This document shows positions 16,897 to 25,375 of a DNA stretch of 64,000 nt, one piece after another (position 1 is the stretch's first letter; each line of letters begins with the position of its first letter). The position numbers and the translations under genes were made by a program. The stretch lies in NCBI RefSeq assembly GCF_021353265.1, contig NZ_JAJTWU010000003.1, positions 434,001 through 498,000 on the forward strand, given 5' to 3'. This DNA comes from Pelomonas cellulosilytica. GTDB lineage: Bacteria; Pseudomonadota; Gammaproteobacteria; Burkholderiales; Burkholderiaceae_C. Below the pieces are notes generated by a model. That model did no database searches. It saw only the letters and a list, made by a program, of their open reading frames with translations, and was not told where the DNA came from.

Positions 16897-16943
16897 ACGG
16901 CCAGTGTCCCTGAAGCCAGCCGTCGCACCGGCCGCCGGCGTTG

Positions 16944-19037
16944 TCAGGTGAAGCGCCTGCCTTCGGCTGCCAGCCGCGCGAGCAGCGGCGCAGGCGTCCA
17001 GAACGCGGTGTCGTCCAACGGGTTCCGCGCAAACCGCTGCATCGCCTGCACGACGTTGGCCAGGCCCTGCGAGTCCGCGTAGCAAAGCGGCCCGCCGCGC
17101 CACAGCGGAAAGCCGTAGCCGGACAGGTACACCATGTCCACGTCGGACGCCCGCTGGGCGATGCCCTCCTCCAGCAGGTGCGCCGCCTCGTTCACCAGCG
17201 CGAAGACGAGCCGGTGAACGATCTCATCGTCGCCGATGTCGCGCGGCAGCACGCCCAGGGTGGCGCGGTGCGCCTTCAACAGCTCGTCAACGATGGGTGA
17301 CGGCACGGCCTCGCGCTTGCCCGCCGGGTAGTCGTACCAACCGGCGCCCGTTTTCTGGCCGAAGCGGCCCAGCTCGCACAGGCGGTCGGCGCTGGCCGAG
17401 TACTTCAGCTGCGGCTTCTCGATATAGCGGCGCTTTCGGATGGCCCAGCTGATGTCGTTGCCCGCCAGGTCGCTCATGCGGAAGGGCCCCATCGCAAAGC
17501 CGAAGGTCTCCATCGCCCGGTCGACCTGCTGCGGCGAGCAGCCCTCGTCGAGCAGGAAACCCGCCTGGCGCGCGTACTGCTCGATCATGCGGTTGCCGAT
17601 GAAGCCGTCACAGACGCCGGAGACCACCGCCGTCTTCCTGATCTTCTTCGCCAGCGCCATCACGGTGGCCAACACGTCCTTGGCCGTCGCGCGGCCGCGC
17701 ACCACCTCCAGCAGCTTCATGACCTGGGCCGGGCTGAAGAAGTGCAGCCCCACCACATCCTGAGGGCGGCGCGTAAACGACGCGATGCGGTCCACGTCCA
17801 GCGTCGACGTATTGGACGCGAGGATGGCACCCGGCCTGGCGATGGCATCCAGTTGCCTGAACACCGCCTCCTTGACGCCGATGTCCTCGAACACCGCCTC
17901 GATCAGCAGGTCGGCATCGCGCAGGTCGGCGGGCTGCAACGTCGCCGTCAGCAACGCCAGGCGCCGCACGCAGCCGTCGGCGTCTAGCCTGCCCTTGCCG
18001 ACCTGCGCCTCGTAGCTCTGCCGGATGGCGGCCACGCCGCGGTCCAGCGCCTGCGCGTCCGTCTCCAGCAGCGTCACCGACAGGCCGGCGTTGAGGAAGC
18101 TCATCACGATGCCGCGGCCCATCGTGCCGGCGCCGACGACGGCCACCCGGCGGATCTCGCGCCTCGGCGTGTCCTCCGGCACATCTGCGATCTTGGTAGC
18201 GGCACGCTCGGCGAAGAAGGCATGGCGCAGCGCCCGCGACTCCGGCGTCGCCATCAGTGCCGCAAAACCCTCGCGTTCCTGCCGGATGCCGTCATCGAAC
18301 GGCAGCATGACGCTGGCGGCCACCGACTCCAGGCAGCGCAGCGGCGCGGGAAAGTGCTGGGACATGCCGGCCACCCGGGCGCGGGCGGCCGCGAAGAACG
18401 CCTCGGCATCCGGCAGGGTCGCCACCAGGTCACGCACCTTGGGCAGCGGCCGCCGCTCGGCCACCGTCTCGGCGAACTCCACGGCGCCGGCCAGCAGATC
18501 GCCGTCGATGAGGCGGTCGAACAGCCGCTGCCCCGGCACCTCGGCCAGCCGCCGCGCCTCCACCGGCTCGCCGCCGACGATCATGTTCAACGCCGGCTCC
18601 ACGCCCAGCGCCCGCGGCAGCCGCTGCGTGCCGCCCGCGCCGGGCAGCAGGCCCAGCTTCACCTCGGGGAGCGCGACCTGCGTGCCGGGCGCGGCCACGC
18701 GGTAGTGGCAGCCCAGCGCCAGCTCCAGCCCGCCCCCCATGCAGATCGTGTGCACGGCCGCAACGACCGGCTTGCTGCAGCGTTCGACGAGCGTGATGAG
18801 GCTCAGCAGATTGGGTTCGGCCAGTGCCTTGGGCGTGCCGAACTCCTTGATGTCCGCGCCGCCGGAAAAAGCCTTGCCCGCGCCGGTGAGGACGAGCGCC
18901 CGGACGGCCGGGTCACCCTCGGCGCGCTCGACGCCGTCGGCGATGGCCGCCCGCGTGGTGAGCCCCATGCCGTTGACCGGCGGGTTGTCCAGCGTGATGA
19001 CGGCGACGCTGCCGCGGACTTCGTAGTGGGCTGTCAT
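16944..19037 (-). CDS. Bifunctional enoyl-CoA hydratase / 3-hydroxyacyl-CoA dehydrogenase
   Basis: A 697-residue beta-oxidation enzyme in the peroxisomal-like order. The enoyl-CoA hydratase (crotonase) domain comes first (about 1-190, with GAGKAFSGGADIKEF and ICMGGGLELALGCHYRVA). The Rossmann NAD-binding domain follows, with VAVVGAGTMGRGI near residue 295, then the C-terminal 3-hydroxyacyl-CoA dehydrogenase domains (GFIGNRMIEQYARQA, GYGFPLWRGGPL). It hydrates trans-2-enoyl-CoA and oxidises the 3-hydroxy product. No thiolase gene is adjacent. A 14-base palindrome 52 bases upstream is a likely repressor site. Length and motifs are complete. Assignment to fadJ or fadB is not justified from sequence alone, so no symbol is given. 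Confidence 0.92.
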   Translation of the reverse strand: MTAHYEVRGSVAVITLDNPPVNGMGLTTRAAIADGVERAEGDPAVRALVLTGAGKAFSGGADIKEFGTPKALAEPNLLSLITLVERCSKPVVAAVHTICMGGGLELALGCHYRVAAPGTQVALPEVKLGLLPGAGGTQRLPRALGVEPALNMIVGGEPVEARRLAEVPGQRLFDRLIDGDLLAGAVEFAETVAERRPLPKVRDLVATLPDAEAFFAAARARVAGMSQHFPAPLRCLESVAASVMLPFDDGIRQEREGFAALMATPESRALRHAFFAERAATKIADVPEDTPRREIRRVAVVGAGTMGRGIVMSFLNAGLSVTLLETDAQALDRGVAAIRQSYEAQVGKGRLDADGCVRRLALLTATLQPADLRDADLLIEAVFEDIGVKEAVFRQLDAIARPGAILASNTSTLDVDRIASFTRRPQDVVGLHFFSPAQVMKLLEVVRGRATAKDVLATVMALAKKIRKTAVVSGVCDGFIGNRMIEQYARQAGFLLDEGCSPQQVDRAMETFGFAMGPFRMSDLAGNDISWAIRKRRYIEKPQLKYSASADRLCELGRFGQKTGAGWYDYPAGKREAVPSPIVDELLKAHRATLGVLPRDIGDDEIVHRLVFALVNEAAHLLEEGIAQRASDVDMVYLSGYGFPLWRGGPLCYADSQGLANVVQAMQRFARNPLDDTAFWTPAPLLARLAAEGRRFT

Positions 19038-19089
19038 AGGCTCGACCTCGGTGAGCGGGCCGCACCTGCGCCGGCGTCAGCCCAAAAAA

Positions 19090-19103
19090 CGAACGATCGT
19101 TCG
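19090..19103. promoter_or_regulatory. Palindromic operator, probably for a TetR-family regulator
   Basis: CGAACGATCGTTCG is a perfect 14-base palindrome between the beta-oxidation gene (starts at 19037) and the next minus-strand gene. GAAC/GTTC dyads of this kind are typical of TetR-type regulators of fatty acid degradation in proteobacteria. No regulator gene lies in this window, so the assignment rests on motif and position. Confidence 0.6.
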
Positions 19104-19149
19104 ATTCTAGGCAAGCATCGCCCGCGCCCGTCCCACTGCTGCGCGGCGA

Positions 19150-19524
19150 TCAGCGCCCGCTGCGGTCCAGCAGCTCCGTGTCCTTGAAAGCCTTTGGCAC
19201 GTCGGCGGCAGCGGGGTTCAACTTCGCCTCGGCATACAGCCGCGCGGCCTCGGCTGGATCCACCGGCGCCTCGGCGCGTGGCGCCGGCCGCGGCGCGGGC
19301 CGCACGGCCAGGCGCAGTTCATGGTTCTCGCGTTGCAGTTGCTCGATCTGCCGGCGCGCCTGAGTCAGTTGTTGCGCGCCGAGCTGGCGGGCCTGCTCGG
19401 TCGCCTGGTGGCGTTGCGTCTCCTGCCTGATGCGGCCCGAGAGCCACGCATACGCGCCAACGGCCGCCAGCATGCCGCCCGCCAGCAGGCCGCCCAACAG
19501 CGGCCACAGTTGATCGTTGTCCAT
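19150..19524 (-). CDS. Membrane-anchored coiled-coil protein of unknown function
   Basis: A 124-residue protein with one N-terminal membrane helix (LLGGLLAGGMLAAVGAYAWL, about residues 9-28). A Gln/Arg-rich coiled coil follows (about 30-72, with repeated QARQL and QLQRE heptads), then a Pro/Ala-rich linker and a short C-terminal segment. It is a single-pass protein with a cytoplasmic coiled coil; I do not recognise a family. It is divergent from the VanZ-like gene (97 bases apart). The start at 19524 is chosen because it immediately precedes the membrane helix. Confidence 0.65.
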   Translation of the reverse strand: MDNDQLWPLLGGLLAGGMLAAVGAYAWLSGRIRQETQRHQATEQARQLGAQQLTQARRQIEQLQRENHELRLAVRPAPRPAPRAEAPVDPAEAARLYAEAKLNPAAADVPKAFKDTELLDRSGR

Positions 19525-19620
19525 GCGACGCCCCCTCCCCGGGCGTTCTTCAACCTTGTTGTGCGTGCCACTGTAGTGGCAGGCCGTCATCCCCCCGTGA
19601 GCGAATGACGGGCCGCCACA

Positions 19621-20013
19621 ATGCCGGCCACCATGCTTCTCCTGCTCCACCCCCTCTGCACCGCCCCCGGCCGCCGCCCGTTGTGGCGTGCGTTGCTCGC
19701 CCTGCTGCTGCTGGTTATCACCTGGCTGGCGCTGACGCCGGCCCCGCCCAAGGTCGCGGACCTGGGCTGGGACAAGGCCAACCACCTGTCCGCCTTCGCG
19801 GCACTGACCTTCTGCACCGTGTGGGCTTTCTGGCCGCAGCCGCGCCAGTGGCTCTGGGTCGCGCTCGCGATGCTGGCCTACGGCATCGGCATCGAGATCG
19901 CCCAGAGCTTCCTGCCGCCGCGCGAAGCCGACTGGCACGATGTCGTGGCCGACAGCGTCGGCATCGCGCTGGGCCTGCTGACCGCCTGGCCCATTGCCCG
20001 GGTCAGGCGCTGA
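19621..20013 (+). CDS. VanZ-like family membrane protein
   Basis: A 130-residue integral membrane protein with about four helices: residues of about 22-40, 55-70, 78-95 and 105-125. The VanZ-like features are DKANHLSAFAALTF after the first helix and GIGIEIAQSFLPPREADWHDVVADSVG before the last; conserved Asp, His and Glu lie near the membrane. VanZ-like proteins have varied or unknown roles; teicoplanin resistance is known only for VanZ itself, so no resistance function is implied. A second ATG four codons downstream is an alternative start. Confidence 0.8.
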   Translation: MPATMLLLLHPLCTAPGRRPLWRALLALLLLVITWLALTPAPPKVADLGWDKANHLSAFAALTFCTVWAFWPQPRQWLWVALAMLAYGIGIEIAQSFLPPREADWHDVVADSVGIALGLLTAWPIARVRR

Positions 20014-20094
20014 TCGGGCGGTCGGCGTCGTCCTACAGCCTGTGGCGTCGCACTGACATACCGTTGGCAACAGCATGCGCTACGGTTGCCACCC

Positions 20095-21237
20095 ATGCCC
20101 ACCGACCTGCTTCGCGCGACGCGCGCCCACACGCTGGCCCTGGCCGCCCCCCTGTCGGACGAAGACGCGCAGCTGCAGTCCATGCCCGACGCCAGCCCGG
20201 CCAAATGGCATCTGGCACACACGACATGGTTCTTTGAAACCCTCGTGCTGGCGCCGCACTTGCGCGGCTACCGGCTGTTCGACGAGCGCTGGCCGCCGCT
20301 CTTCAACTCCTACTACGAGAGCCTCGGCCCGCGGCACGCGCGGCCTCAGCGCGGGCTGCTGAGCCGGCCATCGCTGGCCGAGGTCAAGGCCTACCGTCAG
20401 CACGTCGATGCCGCGCTGGCCGACCTGCTGCCCACGGCCGATGCCGCCACGCTGGCGCTGATCGAGCTGGGCTGCCACCACGAACAGCAGCACCAGGAGC
20501 TGCTGCTGACCGACATCCTGCACGCCTTCTCGTGCAACCCGCTGCTGCCAGCCTACGAGGCCTCACCGCCCGCGCCCGTGCAGCCCGCGGCGCAGGCGTG
20601 GCTGAGGCACGAAGGTGGCATCGCCGACATCGGCCACGGCGGTCCGGGCTTCGCCTTCGACAACGAAGGCCCACGCCACCCGGCGCTGCTGGCGCCCTTC
20701 GAGATCAGCAACCGCCTCGTCACCTGCGGCGACTTTGCCGACTTCATCGAGGCCGGCGGCTACCGCGAGCCTCTGCTGTGGCTGTCCGACGGCTGGGCGC
20801 TGGTGCAGGCTCAGGGCTGGCAGCGCCCGGCCTACTGGCTGGACGACGGTCGCGTCTTCGGCCTGCATGGCGCCCGGGCCATGGACCCGAACGCGCCTGT
20901 CATGCAGCTCAGCTTCTACGAGGCCTGCGCTTTCGCCGAATGGGCCGGCGCCCGGCTGCCCACCGAGTTCGAGTGGGAAGCGGCATGCGGCTTGCCCGGG
21001 TTCGCGCAGGCTGCCGACCAGGCCTGGCAATGGACGCGCTCCAGCTATGAGCCCTACCCCGGCTTCAAGACGGCGGCCGGCGCGGTCGGCGAGTACAACG
21101 GCAAGTTCATGGTGGGCCAGCAGGTGCTACGCGGCGGCAGCCTAGCGACACCCGCGGGGCACGCACGGCCGAGTTACCGCAATTTCTTCCCGCCGGCGGC
21201 GCGCTGGCAGTTCAGTGGAGTGAGGCTCGCACGATGA
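20095..21237 (+). CDS. egtB: Ergothioneine biosynthesis sulfoxide synthase EgtB
   Basis: A 380-residue non-haem iron enzyme that joins hercynine to a thiol (cysteine or gamma-glutamylcysteine) with O2 to give the sulfoxide intermediate of ergothioneine. The N-terminal DinB-like domain supplies the iron ligands: His42 in WHLAHTTWFFE, and His129 and His133 in HHEQQHQELLLTD. The C-terminal half is the formylglycine-generating-enzyme-like domain (RLPTEFEWEAACG, GGSLATPAGHARPSYRNFFP). The ATG at 20095 is used rather than an upstream TTG. The gene overlaps egtD by 4 bases, so both enzymes are translationally coupled. The related selenoneine enzyme SenA is a less likely alternative because the partner is EgtD. 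Confidence 0.92.
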   Translation: MPTDLLRATRAHTLALAAPLSDEDAQLQSMPDASPAKWHLAHTTWFFETLVLAPHLRGYRLFDERWPPLFNSYYESLGPRHARPQRGLLSRPSLAEVKAYRQHVDAALADLLPTADAATLALIELGCHHEQQHQELLLTDILHAFSCNPLLPAYEASPPAPVQPAAQAWLRHEGGIADIGHGGPGFAFDNEGPRHPALLAPFEISNRLVTCGDFADFIEAGGYREPLLWLSDGWALVQAQGWQRPAYWLDDGRVFGLHGARAMDPNAPVMQLSFYEACAFAEWAGARLPTEFEWEAACGLPGFAQAADQAWQWTRSSYEPYPGFKTAAGAVGEYNGKFMVGQQVLRGGSLATPAGHARPSYRNFFPPAARWQFSGVRLAR

Positions 21238-22205
21238 AACCAGGAATCGAATGGCGCCAGCCGCGGGCTTCGGCCGAGACGCAGCAGTTCGCGGCGGACC
21301 TGCATGCGGCGCTATCGCGCGCACCCAAGTCCATCTCGCCCAAGTACTTCTATGACGAGACCGGTTCCCGGCTGTTCGAGCGCATCTGCGATCTGCCCGA
21401 GTACTACCCGACCCGCACGGAGCTGGCCCTGCTGCGCACGCATGCGGCGGACATGGCGTCGCACTTCGGCCCGCGCGCGCAGCTCGTGGAATATGGCGCC
21501 GGCGCGCTGCTGAAGGTGCGCCTGCTGCTGGATGCGCTGCCACGCGAGTCGGTGCAGTTCGTGCCGGTGGACATCTCCGGCCCCCACCTGCTGGCCGCGT
21601 GCGACGGCCTGGCGGGCGACTATGCCGGCCTGGCGATCCAGCCGCTGGTGGCCGACTTCACTCGCCCGCACACGCTGCCGCAGTGCCCCGCGGGCAGTCG
21701 CCGCATCGGCTTCTTCCCCGGCTCCAGCATCGGCAACTTCACGCCGGCCGAGGCCGACGCCTTCCTGCGCCTGGCTGCGGCTGAGCTTCGGGGCGGCGGC
21801 CTGCTGATCGGCATCGACCTCGTCAAGGACCATGACGTGCTGCATGCGGCCTACAACGACGCCGACGGCGTCACGGCCGCGTTCAACCTCAACTTGCTGG
21901 AGCGCGCCCGCCGCGAGCTGGGTGCCGAGTTCCCGCAAGACGGCTTCGAGCACCTGGCCTTCTACAACCCAGCCTACCGCCGCATCGAGATGCACCTGCG
22001 CGCTACCCGGCCGCTGGACCTGCAGCTGGGCGGCGAGATCTACGGGTTCCACGAAGGCGAGACGCTGCACACCGAGCACTCGCACAAGTACACGATCGCC
22101 GGTTTCCAGGCCATGGCGGCACGCGCCGGCTTCCAGCCCGGCGCGGTATGGACCGATCCGAAGCAGTGGTTCGCGCTGCTGTGGCTGAAGGCATCAAGCA
22201 CCTGA
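21234..22205 (+). CDS. egtD: L-histidine N-alpha-methyltransferase EgtD
   Basis: A 323-residue SAM-dependent enzyme that trimethylates the alpha-amino group of histidine to hercynine, the first step of ergothioneine synthesis. The family N-terminus ISPKYFYDETGSRLFERICD and EYYPTRTELALL is clear. The SAM-binding part has LVEYGAGALLKVRLLLDAL and FFPGSSIGNFTPAEADAFL, and the C-terminal histidine-binding segment has EHSHKYTIAGFQAMAARAGF. It starts inside the egtB stop (ATGA overlap). Together the two genes form the compact two-gene ergothioneine cluster; the final C-S lyase is not in the window. Confidence 0.93.
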   Translation: MKPGIEWRQPRASAETQQFAADLHAALSRAPKSISPKYFYDETGSRLFERICDLPEYYPTRTELALLRTHAADMASHFGPRAQLVEYGAGALLKVRLLLDALPRESVQFVPVDISGPHLLAACDGLAGDYAGLAIQPLVADFTRPHTLPQCPAGSRRIGFFPGSSIGNFTPAEADAFLRLAAAELRGGGLLIGIDLVKDHDVLHAAYNDADGVTAAFNLNLLERARRELGAEFPQDGFEHLAFYNPAYRRIEMHLRATRPLDLQLGGEIYGFHEGETLHTEHSHKYTIAGFQAMAARAGFQPGAVWTDPKQWFALLWLKASST

Positions 22206-22300
22206 GAACAGGCGCTTGAAGCCGGTGTGGGGGACAGCCCGCCGCATCGCGAAGCCGCACCGTGGTGCTGGCGACAATGCCGGGCTGGACCGCCAGCCCC

Positions 22301-22912
22301 ATGACCTTTCCCGCACCCAAAGACGACACGGCCGCCCCCGCTGACGGCCGCCCGCTGACGCAGCTGCTGCAAGCCTGGCAGGCCGGCGACGCCGCGGCAC
22401 TGCAGCGCCTGCTGGGCTGGGTTCAGGCGGAGCTGCTGCGCCTGGCGCAATCGCGCCTGCGCGGCCAGAACAGCGCCACGCTGGGGCCTGAGGACCTGCT
22501 GCAGGAGTCGCTGCTGAAACTGCTCGCCAGCACGCCCGACTGGCAGGACCGTCAACACTTCTTCGCCACCGTATCGCTGGCGATGCGCCAGGTGCTGGTG
22601 GACCACGCCCGCCGTCGCCAGGCCGGCAAGCGTGCCGGCGGCGCGGGCTGGCAGCTGGTGGACGAGACCGTGTCAGGCGCCGGCGAGGAGGCGCAGACCG
22701 CCGACCTGCTGACGCTCGAACGGCTGCTGCAGCAGCTCGAGGCGGAGGACCCGCGGGCGGCGCAGGTGGTGCAGCTGACGTATTTCATCGGGCTGGAGCG
22801 CGAGGAGGTGGCGGCGGTGATGTCGCTATCGGTGGCCACCGTGGACCGCGAGCTGCGCCATGCGCGGGCCTGGCTGTCGGCCGGCCTGGGCCGCGCGACC
22901 ATCGAGGCCTGA
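22301..22912 (+). CDS. ECF-type RNA polymerase sigma factor
   Basis: A 203-residue sigma-70-family factor. Region 2 (about residues 20-95) includes LGPEDLLQESLLKLLAS, and region 4 (about 140-195) ends with FIGLEREEVAAVMSLSVATV, then DRELRHARAWL, the DNA-binding helix-turn-helix. This is the subgroup of ECF factors commonly encoded beside Ser/Thr kinases in proteobacteria and planctomycetes. The kinase gene follows after 5 bases and no anti-sigma gene is visible, so control by phosphorylation or by the kinase's sensor is plausible. The ATG at 22301 gives the usual family start; an upstream ATG adds 13 residues with no conserved feature. Confidence 0.85.
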   Translation: MTFPAPKDDTAAPADGRPLTQLLQAWQAGDAAALQRLLGWVQAELLRLAQSRLRGQNSATLGPEDLLQESLLKLLASTPDWQDRQHFFATVSLAMRQVLVDHARRRQAGKRAGGAGWQLVDETVSGAGEEAQTADLLTLERLLQQLEAEDPRAAQVVQLTYFIGLEREEVAAVMSLSVATVDRELRHARAWLSAGLGRATIEA

Positions 22913-22917
22913 CGCGG

Positions 22918-25269
22918 GTGACCGCTCCCAGCCGTTACGCACGCGGCAAGGCGCTGTTCGACGCCCTCGTCGAGCTGCCCGACGCCGCCACGCAATGGCA
23001 GGCGCTTCAGGCGGCGGACGCCGACGATGCGCTGCGCAACGACGTCTGGGCCCTGCTGCAGGCGCACCGCGAGACGACGCGCATCGGCTCGCCCATCGCC
23101 GCCGTGTCGCACCAGTGGAGCACCACGCCGGAGCCGCTGCAGCCGGGCGACCGTCTCGGTCCATGGCGGCTGTGCAGCGACCTTGGCGAGGGCGGCATGG
23201 GCCGCGTCATGCGGGCCGAACGGGCCGACGGCGCCTATGAACAGCAGGTGGCCGTGAAGCTGCTGCGCAGCCGAGGTGATGCCGGCTCGCTGGCCCATCT
23301 GACGCGCGAACGCCAGATCCTCGCCGGCCTGCGCCATCCGCACATCGCGCGGCTGTTCGACGGCGGCAGCACGCCCGGCGGCCAGCCCTACCTTGTCATG
23401 GAACTGGTGGACGGCGAGCCCATCGACCGCTGGTGCGCGCAGCAGGCCGCGCCGCTGACGACCCGGCTGGCGCTGCTCGACCAGGTCTGTGATGCCGTCG
23501 CCCATGCGCATGCGCGACTGGTCGTGCATTGCGATATCAAACCGTCCAACGTGCTGGTCGACGCGGAGGGTCAGGCGCGCCTGCTGGACTTCGGCATCGC
23601 CCGCCTCACCGACGGCGACACACCGGACGCCCATCCCGCACTGACACCGGCCTACGCCAGCCCCGAACAGCTGGCCGGCGCCGCACCGGGCACGGCCAGC
23701 GACATCTACAGCCTGGGCCGCCTGCTGCAGGTGCTGACACACGGGCACGAGCCACCGGGGCTGCGCGGCCGGGCACTGCAGGCCATCATCCACAAGGCGC
23801 TGGCGGCTGAACCCGGCGAACGCTACGACAGCGTGGGCGTAATGCGGGCGGACCTGCAGCGCCTGCTGCACGACCGCCCCGTGCACGCTTGGCCGGCCGG
23901 CCCCGGACGGCGCGGCTACGTGCTGGCGCTGGCCGCGCGGCGGCAGTGGCCCGCCTGGCTGGCCGCGGCCGGCGCGGTGGCGATGGCGGCGGCCTTCACC
24001 GCAGGGCTGGCGCAACAGCGCGACCGTGCCCGCAGCGCCGAACAGGCAGCACTCCAGCAGCGCGAGCATGCGCGCCGGGAAGCCGAAGCGGCCCAGCAGA
24101 TCAGCCGCTTCGTGATCCGGCTGTTCGAAGGCGCAGACTCCGAGAATGGCGCACTGCGCGCCGCCGACACGCCGGTGCGACTGCTGCTGGACCGCGGCCA
24201 CGCCCAGCTCCAGCGCGAGCTCCAGGACCGGCCCGCCCAGCGCGCCCGGCTGCTGGACGTGCTGGGCACGGTGTACGAGAACATCGGCCAGCTAGATGCC
24301 GCCGCGCGTGCCTATCGTGAAGCCATCGCACTGGAGGCCGCCGCCGGCCCCGAGCGGCGGACACAGGAAGCGGCCCTGCTCTACAAGCTGGCCTTCACCT
24401 TGAACCGCCAGGGCCACTACCAGGCCGCCGCAGCCGCCGCCGAGAGCTGCCTGGCGTTGCGCGAACAGCTCGCCGACACGACGGCCACCGACCTGGCCGA
24501 CGCCCACAACGCGGCCGGCATGACGTTGGGCAATCTCGGGCGCCTGGCGGCCGCTCGCCAGCACCTGGAACGCGCGCTCGCGCTGCGCCGCGCGCAGTTC
24601 GGCGACACGCACACGCAGGTGGCGCAGCTGCACAACAACCTCGCGCTGTGGGCGCTGATGGCCGGCGAGCCGGTGGAGGCCGAGCGGCAGGCGCGCGAAG
24701 CCGTCGCCATCGGCCGCGCCCTGCCCGCGCTGCCGGGCCTGCACCACAGACGCCTGACGGTGCTCGCCCAGGCGCTGATGGCCCTGGACCGGCTCGACGA
24801 GGCCGGGCTGCTGCTGCAGGAAGCAGCCGCAATGGCGCGTGAACGCTACGGCGCCGATGCCACCTACCTGCATCGCGTGCTGCGCGAGACGGGTGAGTTG
24901 CAGGCCCGACGCGGACAGTGGGCCGCCGCCGTGGTCACCTACCGCGAGGCGCTGGCCGCGGCCGAGCAAGGCGGCGACACGGGCAACCCGGTGCACGCCC
25001 TGACGCTCAGCCGCATGGCCGTGGCGCTGGCCGGCATGGGCGACGCACGCGCGGCCGAAGCGGCACACCGCCAGGCGCTGGCCGCGCTGAAGGACGCCGG
25101 CGACCCGCTGGGCGAGGCCGAGGCACAGGCGGCCTATGCGGCCTGGCTGCAGCGCCAGGGCCGGGCCGCCGAAGCCAGGCCGCTACGACAGGCCGCGGCC
25201 GCCACGCGCGAGCGCCTGCTGCCGGCGGGCCACCCGCTCCGGGCCACTAGCCCCTCCAACGCCCCCTGA
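22918..25269 (+). CDS. Transmembrane Ser/Thr protein kinase with TPR repeats
   Basis: A 783-residue protein starting at GTG. The kinase domain spans about residues 80-335: glycine loop GEGGMGRV (from 90), Lys114 in VAVKLL, the catalytic loop HCDIKPSNVLVD (His204-Cys205-Asp206) and the DFG-type LLDFGIARL. The Arg of the usual HRD is Cys, so this is a non-RD kinase. A membrane helix (about 344-367, AWLAAAGAVAMAAAFTAGLA) is followed by an alpha-helical linker and tetratricopeptide-like repeats to about residue 760. It is coupled to the ECF sigma gene upstream and probably transmits an envelope or protein-interaction signal to it. No ligand is evident. Confidence 0.88.
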   Translation: MTAPSRYARGKALFDALVELPDAATQWQALQAADADDALRNDVWALLQAHRETTRIGSPIAAVSHQWSTTPEPLQPGDRLGPWRLCSDLGEGGMGRVMRAERADGAYEQQVAVKLLRSRGDAGSLAHLTRERQILAGLRHPHIARLFDGGSTPGGQPYLVMELVDGEPIDRWCAQQAAPLTTRLALLDQVCDAVAHAHARLVVHCDIKPSNVLVDAEGQARLLDFGIARLTDGDTPDAHPALTPAYASPEQLAGAAPGTASDIYSLGRLLQVLTHGHEPPGLRGRALQAIIHKALAAEPGERYDSVGVMRADLQRLLHDRPVHAWPAGPGRRGYVLALAARRQWPAWLAAAGAVAMAAAFTAGLAQQRDRARSAEQAALQQREHARREAEAAQQISRFVIRLFEGADSENGALRAADTPVRLLLDRGHAQLQRELQDRPAQRARLLDVLGTVYENIGQLDAAARAYREAIALEAAAGPERRTQEAALLYKLAFTLNRQGHYQAAAAAAESCLALREQLADTTATDLADAHNAAGMTLGNLGRLAAARQHLERALALRRAQFGDTHTQVAQLHNNLALWALMAGEPVEAERQAREAVAIGRALPALPGLHHRRLTVLAQALMALDRLDEAGLLLQEAAAMARERYGADATYLHRVLRETGELQARRGQWAAAVVTYREALAAAEQGGDTGNPVHALTLSRMAVALAGMGDARAAEAAHRQALAALKDAGDPLGEAEAQAAYAAWLQRQGRAAEARPLRQAAAATRERLLPAGHPLRATSPSNAP

Positions 25270-25375
25270 TCGCGGGGGACGGTGGGGCGTGGCTGACAGG
25301 CGGCCCCGCTTTCCTGCGTTGAGGCCACCACGGCGGGCTTCGCGGCCCGCGCCACGCCTCACCCGGAGAAGACTG

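Noticed and set aside
19621-20013. Antibiotic resistance role for the VanZ-like gene
   Set aside because: There are no vancomycin-resistance genes nearby, and VanZ-like proteins are widespread with unrelated or unknown roles.
22552-24201. 549-residue minus-strand frame opposite the sigma factor and kinase
   Set aside because: No family motif, and it runs antisense to two well-supported genes.
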